A stretch of 64,000 nt of DNA. Source: Rhizobiales bacterium 62-17 (GTDB taxonomy: Bacteria; Pseudomonadota; Alphaproteobacteria; Rhizobiales; Beijerinckiaceae). This document shows, in pieces, positions 1-8,990 of this stretch. Made by a program: the position numbers and the translations under genes. Where the stretch lies: positions 273,598 through 337,597 of the forward strand of contig MKVW01000004.1 in assembly GCA_001898965.1 (NCBI GenBank), in the 5' to 3' direction. Position 1 is the first letter of the stretch; each line of letters begins with the position of its first letter. Below the pieces are notes generated by a model. The model worked only from the letters and a program-made list of their open reading frames with translations. It had not been told where the DNA came from and searched no databases.

Positions 1-1437
1 GTCCTCGAAATATTTCGGGCCGTCGGCGAGGGCCGCTTCGAGCGAGGCGAAACGCTTGCCCGCATAAGCAGGTGCCGCCGGGATGATCGTATCCATACCG
101 CCCTTGCCGAAGGGCCAGGTCAAATCATAGCCGGCCTTGCTGCCCGTGCGGGCGCCATCGAGGGAGGGATCGAGCGGGCTCATGCGCACATTGTCGACGA
201 TGATCAGATCCTTCGCCGGCTGGAAGCGCGTGCCCAAAGCCCACTCCATCTCTTCATCATTGAAAATGTCGATGTCGGGATCGACGACGAACATGTTCTT
301 GACGCCACAAGCGCCGAGCACCGCCATAATAGCAGAACGCGCTTCGCCGGGCACGCGCTGACGCAACTGCACGCGTACATTCTGCGCGCCGGCGGCCGCC
401 ACCGGCGCATAGACGGCAAGCGGTTCGCGCACCGCCAGTTTCAACGCCCGCCAAACATTGAGTTCGGTACGCAAATTCTCAAGCTGCGACGTATCCGTGC
501 GCGCCAAATGTTTGCCGCTGATGGAGATCGTCTGGAACAGTGCATCGGAGCGGCGCGTGATCGCCGTCACATGGAAGACCGGATTTTTCTTCACCCCGCC
601 GTAATAGCCCATATATTCGCCATAAGGCCCCTCCGGCTCCACATAACCATGCGGATCGAGCCAGCCTTCGATCACATACTCCGCATCCGCGGGCACTCTG
701 AGATCGTTAGTGATGCATTTGACCACCGGCATCGGCGCATCGCGCAGGCTCGCCATAAGGCTCAACTCGTCGACCGGGATCGACATGGTCGCCGCGATCA
801 TATCGACAGGATGCGAGCCAATGACATAGGCCACCGGCACCGGCTTTCCGGCGGCCGCCGCTTCCATATAAATGATGCGCAGGTCGCTCGGCGCGTTGAG
901 GTCGACACCGGTTTCCGTGCGGCTGCGCAACATCAGACGGCGCAGACCGACATTGGTCCAGCCGGTTTTCGGATCGATGCTGAAATCGATGGCCGAAGAA
1001 ATATAGGGCGCGCCATCAAGCCCATGCTGGAGATGGACCGGCAGGGACGTGACATCCACATCGTCGCCCGTCAGCACCATCTGCTGGCAGGGCGCCTGCG
1101 CCCGCGTCACCTCGACAACGGGATGTTTGGTGTCGAGCCGCCGCATCAGCTCGCCCAGCAGTTGACGCTCGGACACGCCGAACGCCTTCGCCAGACGCGA
1201 GCGCCAGCCGGCAACACTGGCGACAAGTTCCTGCTCCTCGGGACCCACCTTCTTGAACCACACCGCCTTGGTGGTATTGGCGACGATGGCGGCCACGTCG
1301 GCGAGATCGGTCTTCTGCTCTATCACCTCCACTTCGCCTTCGGCCGCGATGTCCTGCATGAATTTGCGCAGGCGAAAACGGTCGAAGTCGAGCGGCGTGG
1401 CAGCGCCCGCGCGCCCGGTATCGGGTACGGTATTCAT
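1..1437 (-). CDS. UbiD family decarboxylase (3' end cut by the window edge)
   Basis: Predicted non-oxidative decarboxylase using prenylated FMN, acting on an aromatic or alpha,beta-unsaturated carboxylic acid. The ATG follows a strong AGGAGG ribosome site, and 479 residues are readable with no stop before the window ends; the family is usually 450-500 residues, so little is missing. The segment EGPYGEY at 269-275 gives the two catalytic glutamates five residues apart (E269, E274), and WTNVGLRR around 160-167 fits the conserved arginine of the E-R-E triad. It is the last visible gene of a minus-strand catabolic run, just downstream of the luciferase-like oxidoreductase. No UbiX prenyltransferase is in view, so the cofactor must come from elsewhere. 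The family is clear; the substrate is unknown. Confidence 0.9.
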   Translation of the reverse strand, partial: MNTVPDTGRAGAATPLDFDRFRLRKFMQDIAAEGEVEVIEQKTDLADVAAIVANTTKAVWFKKVGPEEQELVASVAGWRSRLAKAFGVSERQLLGELMRRLDTKHPVVEVTRAQAPCQQMVLTGDDVDVTSLPVHLQHGLDGAPYISSAIDFSIDPKTGWTNVGLRRLMLRSRTETGVDLNAPSDLRIIYMEAAAAGKPVPVAYVIGSHPVDMIAATMSIPVDELSLMASLRDAPMPVVKCITNDLRVPADAEYVIEGWLDPHGYVEPEGPYGEYMGYYGGVKKNPVFHVTAITRRSDALFQTISISGKHLARTDTSQLENLRTELNVWRALKLAVREPLAVYAPVAAAGAQNVRVQLRQRVPGEARSAIMAVLGACGVKNMFVVDPDIDIFNDEEMEWALGTRFQPAKDLIIVDNVRMSPLDPSLDGARTGSKAGYDLTWPFGKGGMDTIIPAAPAYAGKRFASLEAALADGPKYFED

Positions 1438-1491
1438 GGTTTCCTCCTCTTGTGCGCTTTGTCGCGCTTATTAGGTCAGTTCGTGCACGCC

Positions 1492-2580
1492 TCAGGCGGT
1501 CGACAGCGCCTCTTCGTCCACCGGATCGAGATGGCGCAGACGCGGCGCCACCTGTTCCGCGAACAGACGCATGGACTTCGCACGCTTCTCGCGATCCGCC
1601 CATTCCTTGCCGGCGATCAACAGCAAGGTGCCGAAACCGCCGCTGTTTTCATAATGCTTCAAAACCTGTTCGGTCACATCATCGACCGAGCCGATCGTGT
1701 AGCAACCGCCTTCGACCATATCCTCGATGGTGATCGTGTCGCCCTGGATCGGCAGTTTATAGACATTGCGGGCGAAGTGCAGCAGGCCGCGCTTGGCCTG
1801 AAAGCTCAATTCGTAGTTGGCTGACTCGCGCAACTCATCCATCGCCTGCTTCTTGCTGTCGGCGATATAGATGTAACGCGACACCGAAATATTACGCCGC
1901 GGGTTTTTCTGCCCAGCCGCCTGCGCCGCCGCGCAATATTTCTCAGCCTTCACTTTCAGGCGATCGGCCGGCTCCAGGAAGGCCGAAAGCAGAGTATGGC
2001 CGTTCTCGCCGCAATATTTCAGCATGCCGTCGGAATCGGTCGCTGTCGCCATCGGCATATGCGGCTGTGAAGCCGGACGCGGCCAGGCGACGACGCCTTT
2101 GCCCTGCCAATGCTTGCCGTTCCAATCGAACGGCTCGGTGCTGCTCCAGCATTTAAGGATGAAATCGAGCGATTCCTGTAGGCGCTCGTGCCGATCTTCA
2201 TAGGTCAGGCCGCGCTCTTCGCTGAACACCGGCGATGGCACGCCTGAGCCGAAGCCGAAAATGAAACGTCCCTGGCCCAGCAGATGTTCCGTCACCGCCG
2301 CTTGAATGGCCACATCGACGGGATGTTGCAGATGCGCGATCTTGATCGCAGCGCCCATGCGGATTTGTTTCGTCAGCGCGGCCGCCTTGCACATCAGCAG
2401 TTCCGGCGCAGGCAGAATGTCGACCTTGTCGAGATAGACGGCCTCGCCGTGATGCTCGCTGATATAGGCATCGCGGAACCCGAGTTGATCGGCCAGCACG
2501 ATCTCGAACAGATCTTCTTCATAGGTGCGCGCCGCCGACGTATGCGGCCTGAACCCGTTCGACCAGATCCCGAATTCCAT
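1492..2580 (-). CDS. LLM class (luciferase-like) flavin-dependent oxidoreductase
   Basis: A 362-residue bacterial-luciferase-fold protein that probably uses FMN (or F420) to oxygenate or oxidise a small substrate. The start MEFGIWSNGF is chosen because AGGAG lies a few bases upstream; a longer frame to 2652 adds an Arg/Cys-rich, non-family stretch. The TIM-barrel strands typical of the family are visible, including the N-terminal FGIWSNG strand, the AAIKIAHLQHPVDVA segment and the FGFGSGVPSPVF segment. It lies between the esterase and UbiD genes on the same strand, which suggests a role in the same aromatic acid pathway. No dedicated flavin reductase is beside it. Substrate unknown. Confidence 0.88.
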   Translation of the reverse strand: MEFGIWSNGFRPHTSAARTYEEDLFEIVLADQLGFRDAYISEHHGEAVYLDKVDILPAPELLMCKAAALTKQIRMGAAIKIAHLQHPVDVAIQAAVTEHLLGQGRFIFGFGSGVPSPVFSEERGLTYEDRHERLQESLDFILKCWSSTEPFDWNGKHWQGKGVVAWPRPASQPHMPMATATDSDGMLKYCGENGHTLLSAFLEPADRLKVKAEKYCAAAQAAGQKNPRRNISVSRYIYIADSKKQAMDELRESANYELSFQAKRGLLHFARNVYKLPIQGDTITIEDMVEGGCYTIGSVDDVTEQVLKHYENSGGFGTLLLIAGKEWADREKRAKSMRLFAEQVAPRLRHLDPVDEEALSTA

Positions 2581-2645
2581 TCTTATCTCCTGTTCCGCAT
2601 TCCGGCGCATGACACCACAACGCCGCCGGTGAACGGCGGCGCAGA

Positions 2646-2674
2646 GCTTCACTTGACGGCAAAGGTTGTGTCAA
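2646..2674 (-). promoter_or_regulatory. possible promoter of the LLM oxidoreductase gene
   Basis: On the minus strand a consensus -35 hexamer TTGACA (2674-2669) sits about 90 bases upstream of the chosen start, followed after 17 bases by TGAAGC, a weak -10. The gap to the preceding esterase gene is 113 bases, enough for an internal promoter. Only the -35 is convincing. Confidence 0.25.
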
Positions 2675-2693
2675 CACGTCCGATTTTGTGGCT

Positions 2694-3659
2694 TCAATGC
2701 GCCCAACGCGCCCGGATGAAAGTACCGATCTCAGCCACCACCGTATCGGCGGCTTTGATCAGCCCAAACTGTCCGGCGAAGCCATGCATCTGGCCGGGAA
2801 AAGATTTGTAGACGACAGTCACATCGGCCGCTTGCAAGGCTTTTGCATAAGCTTCGCCCTCATCACAGAGGGGATCGAGCCCACCCGTCGCGATATAGGC
2901 CGGTGGCGCATGCGACAGATTGTCGGCGAGGATCGGCGAAGCACGCCAGTCCAAAATGTCGGCATCGCTGCGCAAATAATGATTACGGAACCACTGCATG
3001 GAAGCCGCCGTCAGCGTATAGCCGCTGCCGACACGCGTGTAAGAAGGTGTATCGCATCGCAGATCGGTCACCGGATAGATCAGGGCCTGCGCCCACAAGC
3101 GAGGCGCTCCATCGCGCGCCGCTTGCAGCGCCACGACCGCCGCCAGATTGCCGCCGGCACTGTCGCCCACGACAGCCATGCGTCCGGCATCGACACCCAG
3201 CGTTGCCGCCTGCGCGGCAATCCATCGCGTCGCGGCCATCGCATCTTCCGCCGCCGCCGGAAATTTATGTTCCGGCGCCAGGCGATAGTCGACGGCGATG
3301 ACGACCGCCCGCAATGCGTTCGCCAGGTGACGCACCAGAACGTCATGGGTTTCGAGATCGCCGACAACCCAGCCGCCACCATGAAAATAGACGACGACCG
3401 GGCTTTGTCGATCCTGCCCGGCCGCCTCGCTGCGATAAAGCCGCAAGGGGATCGGCCCGCGCGGCCCTTCGGCGATCAGCGCCTGCACCTCCGCCATCGG
3501 CGGCACGAACTGGTTCATCGCCTTGCGCATGGCGAGCCAGGCAGCGCGACCTTCCTGCGGTGTCAATTGCTCCAGCGCCGGCCGATTGGCGGCGCGGACC
3601 GCCATCAGCAGGCGCTCCGCGTCAGGATCGATCGGCGGCACGGTGGTCGTATCGGTCAT
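2694..3659 (-). CDS. alpha/beta hydrolase, hormone-sensitive-lipase (family IV) type esterase
   Basis: A 321-residue carboxylesterase-like enzyme. The oxyanion motif HGGG is at residues 93-96 and the nucleophile elbow GDSAGG places the catalytic serine at 167; a DPLCDE segment and GQMHGF near the C terminus supply the Asp and His. There is no signal peptide, so it is probably cytoplasmic. The start is 9 bases downstream of the preceding TctC stop, so it is probably in the same transcript. In an aromatic acid pathway it could hydrolyse an ester or a lactone-like intermediate, but nothing visible fixes its substrate. Confidence 0.92.
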   Translation of the reverse strand: MTDTTTVPPIDPDAERLLMAVRAANRPALEQLTPQEGRAAWLAMRKAMNQFVPPMAEVQALIAEGPRGPIPLRLYRSEAAGQDRQSPVVVYFHGGGWVVGDLETHDVLVRHLANALRAVVIAVDYRLAPEHKFPAAAEDAMAATRWIAAQAATLGVDAGRMAVVGDSAGGNLAAVVALQAARDGAPRLWAQALIYPVTDLRCDTPSYTRVGSGYTLTAASMQWFRNHYLRSDADILDWRASPILADNLSHAPPAYIATGGLDPLCDEGEAYAKALQAADVTVVYKSFPGQMHGFAGQFGLIKAADTVVAEIGTFIRARWAH

Positions 3660-3668
3660 CGACGTTCG

Positions 3669-4658
3669 CTATCCTTGTGGCTCAATCTTAGCCACGCGGA
3701 CATATTCCTTCCAGGCCTCGATGTCTTTGACAAGACGCGCCTGTCCCTGTTCCGGCGTCTCGATCATCGGATCGCCGCCGAAACTGTTGAGAAACTTTCG
3801 CGTCTCTTCGCTGGCGGTGACCTGGTTGAACCATTTGGCCAGTTGATCGACCACGGGTCGCGGCGTCGCCGCCGGCACCTGGGCCGACCACCAGCCGGTG
3901 ATATCCATGCCTTTGACCCCAGCCTCGTCCATGGTTGGCAATTGCGGATTGGCGTCCAATCGCTTGCCGGTGCTGACGGCGAGGATGCGCAGGCGCCCTT
4001 CGCGCGCCTGCGCCAGCGAGAAGACGGGATCATGCATGCCGTAATCGACCACGTCGGTCGTCATGTCATTTAAAGAATCGACGGCGTTCTTGTAATTGAC
4101 CTCGAGTGCCTTGACGCCCGAGATCACCTTATACATTTCGCCCATCACCGTACCGGTGGGCGCGGCGCTGGCATAGGACGCCTTGTCGCCTTTCTCTTTC
4201 AGATGGGCGGTGAGTTCCGCCACCGTTTTCCACGGCTTCTTGGTATCAACCACCAGCATGAAGGGTTGGCGATTGATCGTCGCGATCACCTGAAAAGCCT
4301 TGGCCACGTCAACCGGCGGCTTTTTGAACAGCGACATGTTGCCAGCAAGCGCGCTGCCCGAATGCACATAGACCGTATAGCCATCGGGCTTGGCCCGCGC
4401 GGAATACTCTGCGGCGATATTACCGCCGGCACCGGCCCGGTTCTCCACGAGCACCTGCCGCCCGACGATCGGCCGCAGCCGCTCCGAATAGTAACGCACG
4501 ATCACATCGGCGCCGCTGCCCGGCGGAAAGGCGCAGATCAAGCGCAAATCCTGCGCCGGATAATCCTGTGCGCTGGCGCCCCCGCTCCAAGCGGCAGCCC
4601 CCACGGCCGCACCACCCAGTACGGCGGCGCGCCGCGTCACCCCAAAAACCGTGCCCAT
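3669..4658 (-). CDS. TctC/Bug family solute-binding protein (third of a tandem trio)
   Basis: Periplasmic binding protein of the tripartite tricarboxylate transporter type, which captures an organic or aromatic carboxylate for a TctAB-like channel. It has 329 residues, an N-terminal export signal beginning MGTVFGVTRRAAVLGG and ending near ASAQ, and the family hallmarks AFPPGSGADVIVRYY and VENRAGAGGNIAAEY. The paired arginines suggest Tat or strong Sec export. The start is preceded by a GGGGAGG ribosome site. It is nearest the catabolic enzymes in a row of three related binding proteins that follow tctBA. The three share the C-terminal ending VAKIEPQG or a close variant, so they probably arose by duplication. 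Confidence 0.93.
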   Translation of the reverse strand: MGTVFGVTRRAAVLGGAAVGAAAWSGGASAQDYPAQDLRLICAFPPGSGADVIVRYYSERLRPIVGRQVLVENRAGAGGNIAAEYSARAKPDGYTVYVHSGSALAGNMSLFKKPPVDVAKAFQVIATINRQPFMLVVDTKKPWKTVAELTAHLKEKGDKASYASAAPTGTVMGEMYKVISGVKALEVNYKNAVDSLNDMTTDVVDYGMHDPVFSLAQAREGRLRILAVSTGKRLDANPQLPTMDEAGVKGMDITGWWSAQVPAATPRPVVDQLAKWFNQVTASEETRKFLNSFGGDPMIETPEQGQARLVKDIEAWKEYVRVAKIEPQG

Positions 4659-4711
4659 CCCTAGCCTCCCCTTCCGTTAAGGACGATGCTTATGCGCTGG
4701 GGTACGTGGGC

Positions 4712-5707
4712 TCAGCCCTGCGGTTCGATCTTGGCGATCCGCACGTAATTGCCCCAGGCTTCGATATCTTTCAGCAAGCGCGCCTGGCCTTCATCGGGCG
4801 TGGTGATATAGGGGTCGCCGCCAAACTTGTTGAGGAATTCCTTGCCCTCGGGCGAGCCCGTCACCTGGTTGAACCATCCGGCGATCTGATCGATGACAGG
4901 ACGTGGCGTCCCAGCCGGCACGATGGCCGCGAACCAGCCGACGAGATCGATGCCCGGCACGCCACCCTCCGCCATGGTCGGCAGATCGGGCTGCGATTGC
5001 AGCCGCTCGGCGCTGGCGACAGCAAGAACACGCAGACGCCCCTGCGCCACCTGGGCGAGCGCGAATTGCGGATCATGCGCGCCAAAATCGGCGGCCCCCG
5101 ACGCCAGATCGCTCAGCGAATCCTGCGCCATGCGATAGTTGATCTCGACGGCCTGAAGGCCGGCGACGCTCTTATAGAGTTCGGCCAGCACCCGGCCCGA
5201 CGTCGCCGAAACCGCATAGCTCGCTTTGTCGGCCTTTTGCTTGAGATGCGCGGTAAGCTGTTGCAACGTCTTATGCGGGCTGTCGGGATGAACGACGATC
5301 ATGAAGGCTTGCTTGTTGATCGTCGCCGCCACCTGTAAAGCCTTGGCCGCATCGACCGGCGGCTTCTTGAACGTATGCATATTGGCCGAGACCGACGAAC
5401 CCGTATGCACATAAATCGTATGACCGTCGGGCTTCGAACGGGCGACGAATTCGGTCGCGATATTGCCGCCCGCCCCCGGCTTGTTGTCGACGATAATCGT
5501 CCGCCCTCCCGTCATCGACCTGATCTTTTCCGCATAGAAGCGCACGACCACGTCGGAACCGCTGCCGGGCGGAAAGGCACAGACAAAGCGAATGTCCTGG
5601 TTCGGAAAGGATTGCGCTTGCAGCGGCGCGGTGCCGGCGCCCAGCGCCAAAGTCCCCGTGCCGGCAACCAGCGCCTTGTTGAACTGACGGCGATCGATCA
5701 ATGCCAT
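4712..5707 (-). CDS. TctC/Bug family solute-binding protein (second of a tandem trio)
   Basis: A 331-residue periplasmic binding protein closely resembling its two neighbours. The signal region starts MALIDRRQFNKALVAG, with an RRQF twin-arginine pattern, and ends near PLQAQ. The mature part contains AFPPGSGSDVVVRFY and VDNKPGAGGNIATEF. It ends in RIAKIEPQG, nearly identical to the third copy. A GGGAGAA ribosome site precedes the ATG. It probably binds a carboxylate for the TctAB permease encoded upstream; three receptors for one permease suggest a widened substrate range. Confidence 0.93.
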   Translation of the reverse strand: MALIDRRQFNKALVAGTGTLALGAGTAPLQAQSFPNQDIRFVCAFPPGSGSDVVVRFYAEKIRSMTGGRTIIVDNKPGAGGNIATEFVARSKPDGHTIYVHTGSSVSANMHTFKKPPVDAAKALQVAATINKQAFMIVVHPDSPHKTLQQLTAHLKQKADKASYAVSATSGRVLAELYKSVAGLQAVEINYRMAQDSLSDLASGAADFGAHDPQFALAQVAQGRLRVLAVASAERLQSQPDLPTMAEGGVPGIDLVGWFAAIVPAGTPRPVIDQIAGWFNQVTGSPEGKEFLNKFGGDPYITTPDEGQARLLKDIEAWGNYVRIAKIEPQG

Positions 5708-5789
5708 TGACGTGTTCTCCCTTTATTATTTTCTTCTCGCTCCGGCCACGCCAAGAGGCGCGGCCGGGCCTTTCATCTCATAACAAATA

Positions 5790-6767
5790 TTATTGTGGCT
5801 CAATCTGCGCCACGCGTATGTAGTCCTTCCAGACGTCCACCTCGCGAACAAACAGCCGTTGTGATGCATCGGGAGAATTGACGAAGGGCTCGCCACCGAT
5901 CTTGGCGAAGAACTCGCGCATCTCCGGCATTTCGATGACCTGCGTCACCCACTTACCCAATTGCTCGACGATGGGCCGTGGCGTCGCCGCCGGCACATGA
6001 GCAGCCCACCAACCGACGATATCGACATCCTTGGCCCCTTGTTCGTGCAAGGTCGGCACGTTGGGCACCACCGACAGGCGATCCTTCGTGCTGGCGGCGA
6101 GAATGCGGACGCGGCCTTCGCGCGCCTGCGCCATCGCCAACACCGGATCGAGCGTCATGAAATCGAGATTGCCGCTGGCAAGATCGTTGAGGCCATCAGG
6201 GCCCGAACGGTAACTCACCTGCACCGCCTTGAGGTCGAAGGCTTTCTTATAGGTTTCGCCGAGCACCGCCGTCATCGGATTGGCGATGCCATAGCTCGCC
6301 TTGTCGCCGCGCTCCCTCAGATGCGCAGTCAATTCGTCGAGGTTTTTCCACGGCCGATTGGCGGCGATGACCACCATATAAGGCTGGCGATTGATCGTCG
6401 CCGCCAGCTGGAAATCGCGCACCGCATCGAATGGCGGCTTCTTGTAAAGATACATGTTGCTGGCGGTCGCACTCGCCGCATGCAGCAGAATGGTGTGGCC
6501 ATCGGGTTTCGAACGCGCCACATATTCGCAAGCGATATTGCCGTTGGCGCCGGGCTTGTTCTCGACGATGATCGTCCGGTTCATCAGCGGCCGTAGCCGC
6601 TCGACGACGGAGCGCGCCAAAACATCGGCGCCGCTGCCTGGCGCAAAAGCGCAAACAGCCCGTACATCCTGCGATGGATAATTTTGAGCGCGAGCCGAAC
6701 CGATCGATGCCGGCGCGCCAAGACCCGCGCCAATGATCGCGGTGGCCTTACGTCGTGTGTACTGCAT
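5790..6767 (-). CDS. TctC/Bug family solute-binding protein (first of a tandem trio)
   Basis: About 325 residues. Two in-frame ATGs lie six bases apart; the second (MQYTRRKATA) is preferred because the GGGAGGGG ribosome site abuts the first. The leader has a TRRKA twin-arginine pattern and cleaves near ARAQ. Family motifs include AFAPGSGADVLARSV and VENKPGANGNIACEY. It directly follows tctA, the usual location of the cognate binding protein, so this copy is the likeliest native partner of the permease. The C terminus, RVAQIEPQ, matches the other two copies. Confidence 0.93.
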   Translation of the reverse strand: MQYTRRKATAIIGAGLGAPASIGSARAQNYPSQDVRAVCAFAPGSGADVLARSVVERLRPLMNRTIIVENKPGANGNIACEYVARSKPDGHTILLHAASATASNMYLYKKPPFDAVRDFQLAATINRQPYMVVIAANRPWKNLDELTAHLRERGDKASYGIANPMTAVLGETYKKAFDLKAVQVSYRSGPDGLNDLASGNLDFMTLDPVLAMAQAREGRVRILAASTKDRLSVVPNVPTLHEQGAKDVDIVGWWAAHVPAATPRPIVEQLGKWVTQVIEMPEMREFFAKIGGEPFVNSPDASQRLFVREVDVWKDYIRVAQIEPQ

Positions 6768-6874
6768 CTCCATCCCCTCCCGAATGAAAACGAAAAACGA
6801 CTATCTCCTCTGGTAGACCAGGCTTCCCTCCGGCGCCGCCCCTCCCAAGGCAGCGCCGGAAAGTCTTGTGTTGG

Positions 6875-8383
6875 CTAGCCGCCTTCCTGGAAGGCGATTT
6901 CGCGAGACTTGCGCACGTTCGGCAGCACGATCACGAGCAACAGGCCCAGCGCGCAGATCAGCAGCGTCAGCGAGATCGGCCGTTGCAGGAAGATCATCGG
7001 ATCGCCGCGTGACAGCACCAGCGAACGCCGCAGGTTCTCTTCCATCAGCGGTCCCAGCAGGAAGCCCAGCACCATCGGCGCCGGTTCGCAGCCGAACCGC
7101 ACCATGATGTAGCCGAAGACCGCGAAGACCGCCGTCAGGATCATCATCACCGCATTGGCATTGGTGCCATAAACGCCGATGACACAGAACATCAGGATCG
7201 CCGGATAGAGATAGCGATAGGGGATCGACAGCAGCTTCACCCAAATGCCGATCATCGGCAGATTGATGACGACCAGCATCAGATTGCCGATCCACATGCT
7301 GGCGACCATGCCCCAGAACAGATCCGGACGGCTGGTCATCACCGCCGCGCCCGGCTGAATGCCCTGGATCATCATCGCGCCCATCATCAACGCCATGATC
7401 GGGTTCGACGGCAGACCCAATGTCAGCAGCGGAATGAACGAGGTCTGCGCCGCGGCATTATTGGCTGATTCCGGACCGGCCACACCTTCGATCGCGCCCT
7501 TGCCGAAGCGGCTCGGATCCTTGGCGACCTTCTTTTCCACCGTATAGGCGGCGAAGGCGGCCAGAACCGCGCCACCGCCCGGTAGAATGCCGAGGATGGA
7601 GCCGACGGCGGTGCCACGCAGCACCGGCTTCCAAGACTGCGCGAACTCGCTGGCGCTCGGCCACAGATCCCGGAACTTGGTGCTGATCGCCGTGCGGTCG
7701 ACCTCCTTTTCCTCGAGATTGCGGATGATCTCGACGATACCGAACATGCCGATGACCATCGGCAGGAAGTCGATACCGTCCCACAATTCCGAGACGCCAA
7801 ACGTATAGCGCACGGCACCGCTGTTGACGTCGGTGCCGACGAGACCGAACAGCAAGCCGACGATCACCATGGCGATCGCCTTGATGACCGAACCATGCGC
7901 CAGCACCACGGCCATTAAAAGGCCGAGCAGCATCAGCGAAAAATAGTCGGGCGAGTTAAACTGCTGCGCCAAAGCCGCCAGTGGCGGGCCGAAAGCGGCA
8001 ATGAAGATCGTGCCGACGCAACCAGCGAAGAACGAGCCGAGCGCCGCGACCGACAGCGCCGCGCCGGCCCGGCCTTTTCGCGCCATCTGATAGCCGTCCA
8101 TACAGGTGACGACCGATGAGGCTTCACCCGGCATGTTGACGAGGATCGACGTGGTCGAACCGCCATATTGCGCGCCGTAGTAAATACCGGCGAGCATGAT
8201 CAGCGACGACAGCGGATCAAGACCAAAGGTGATCGGCAACAACATCGCGATGGTCGGGATCGGCCCGATACCCGGCAGAACGCCAATGAGCGTACCGAGC
8301 AAACAGCCGATCAGCGCGAAGCCGAGGTTTTGGAAACTGGCGGCGGCAGCAAAGCCGGTGGCGAGATTGGAAAAGGCATCCAT
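6875..8383 (-). CDS. tctA: tripartite tricarboxylate transporter permease, TctA family
   Basis: Large membrane subunit (502 residues, about 12 predicted helices) of a sodium- or proton-driven, binding-protein-dependent carboxylate importer. Family-typical segments include the N-terminal GCLLGTLIGVLPGIGPIPT and GGAVLAAFAAYTVEKKVAK, plus the repeated Gly/Pro-rich LTLGLPSNPIMALMMGA segment. The start has a GGAAGGT ribosome site and is 6 bases from the tctB stop. The likely solute is an organic or aromatic carboxylate, given the neighbouring oxygenase and decarboxylase genes; citrate cannot be excluded. Confidence 0.95.
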   Translation of the reverse strand: MDAFSNLATGFAAAASFQNLGFALIGCLLGTLIGVLPGIGPIPTIAMLLPITFGLDPLSSLIMLAGIYYGAQYGGSTTSILVNMPGEASSVVTCMDGYQMARKGRAGAALSVAALGSFFAGCVGTIFIAAFGPPLAALAQQFNSPDYFSLMLLGLLMAVVLAHGSVIKAIAMVIVGLLFGLVGTDVNSGAVRYTFGVSELWDGIDFLPMVIGMFGIVEIIRNLEEKEVDRTAISTKFRDLWPSASEFAQSWKPVLRGTAVGSILGILPGGGAVLAAFAAYTVEKKVAKDPSRFGKGAIEGVAGPESANNAAAQTSFIPLLTLGLPSNPIMALMMGAMMIQGIQPGAAVMTSRPDLFWGMVASMWIGNLMLVVINLPMIGIWVKLLSIPYRYLYPAILMFCVIGVYGTNANAVMMILTAVFAVFGYIMVRFGCEPAPMVLGFLLGPLMEENLRRSLVLSRGDPMIFLQRPISLTLLICALGLLLVIVLPNVRKSREIAFQEGG

Positions 8384-8389
8384 GGCGAA

Positions 8390-8839
8390 TTACCTTCCCC
8401 ACCAAGCCGGCATCGGCTGCGACAATCCGTAGATGAAAACGCCGACGCAGAGCGCCGCGACGACAATGGCCAGAACCACCGTTTCCTTGACGTTGAATTG
8501 TTTGCGCGCCGCGCTGGCGATGAAGATCACAGCGACGGTCGTCAGCGCCAAACCAATCTGCTCGATCAAAAAGCCGAAGGCGAGAATGGCCAGGATGACG
8601 AAAGAGATGGGCCGCAACGGAATCCTTTGAATCGGCGGTCCATCCAAGGCGAAACCACGCCCGCCGATGATCAGGCCCATCATGATGGTGAGATAGCTCA
8701 GGATGATCGGAAAATAGCCCGGCCCCATACGGGAGGACGATCCGTAAGTGAGATCCTGACCAAAATAAACGCCCGCCACGCCGATCGCGATAAAGACGAG
8801 CCCCGCACCCAAGTCTTGCGGGCTCCGAATTCGTAGCAT
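8390..8839 (-). CDS. tctB: tripartite tricarboxylate transporter small subunit, TctB family
   Basis: Small membrane subunit (149 residues, four predicted helices) that pairs with TctA. The family feature GSSSRMGPGYFP follows the first helix, and the length is typical. The ATG at 8839 has a GAGGAA ribosome site. It begins the tctB-tctA-tctC-tctC-tctC run, with a 151-base gap to the upstream alcohol dehydrogenase gene that probably contains a promoter. Confidence 0.92.
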   Translation of the reverse strand: MLRIRSPQDLGAGLVFIAIGVAGVYFGQDLTYGSSSRMGPGYFPIILSYLTIMMGLIIGGRGFALDGPPIQRIPLRPISFVILAILAFGFLIEQIGLALTTVAVIFIASAARKQFNVKETVVLAIVVAALCVGVFIYGLSQPMPAWWGR

Positions 8840-8990
8840 GCAGCTTCCTCCCCCGTCGGCAACTCTGCGCCGAACGATTACCTCTAGCTATGTCCCCTAT
8901 AACTATAACAGGGAGCACGATACCGCCAATGGTTTGCGGTGCAAGAATTTCGTGCAGACCTCTTCTGTGGACGACACTCCTTCCGCCCGG
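8840..8990 (-). promoter_or_regulatory. promoter/operator region upstream of the tctBA-tctC genes
   Basis: The 151-base gap contains an AT-rich island in otherwise GC-rich DNA. Within it, 8897-8906 on the minus strand reads ATAGTTATAG, a decamer found again at the start of the LysR gene (20534-20543). That hints at a shared operator, but ten bases can recur by chance in AT-rich islands. Confidence 0.35.

Noticed and set aside
508-1824. A 438-codon plus-strand frame over the UbiD and LLM genes
   Set aside because: Same artefact: it spans two real minus-strand genes and their gap and has no ribosome site or family features.
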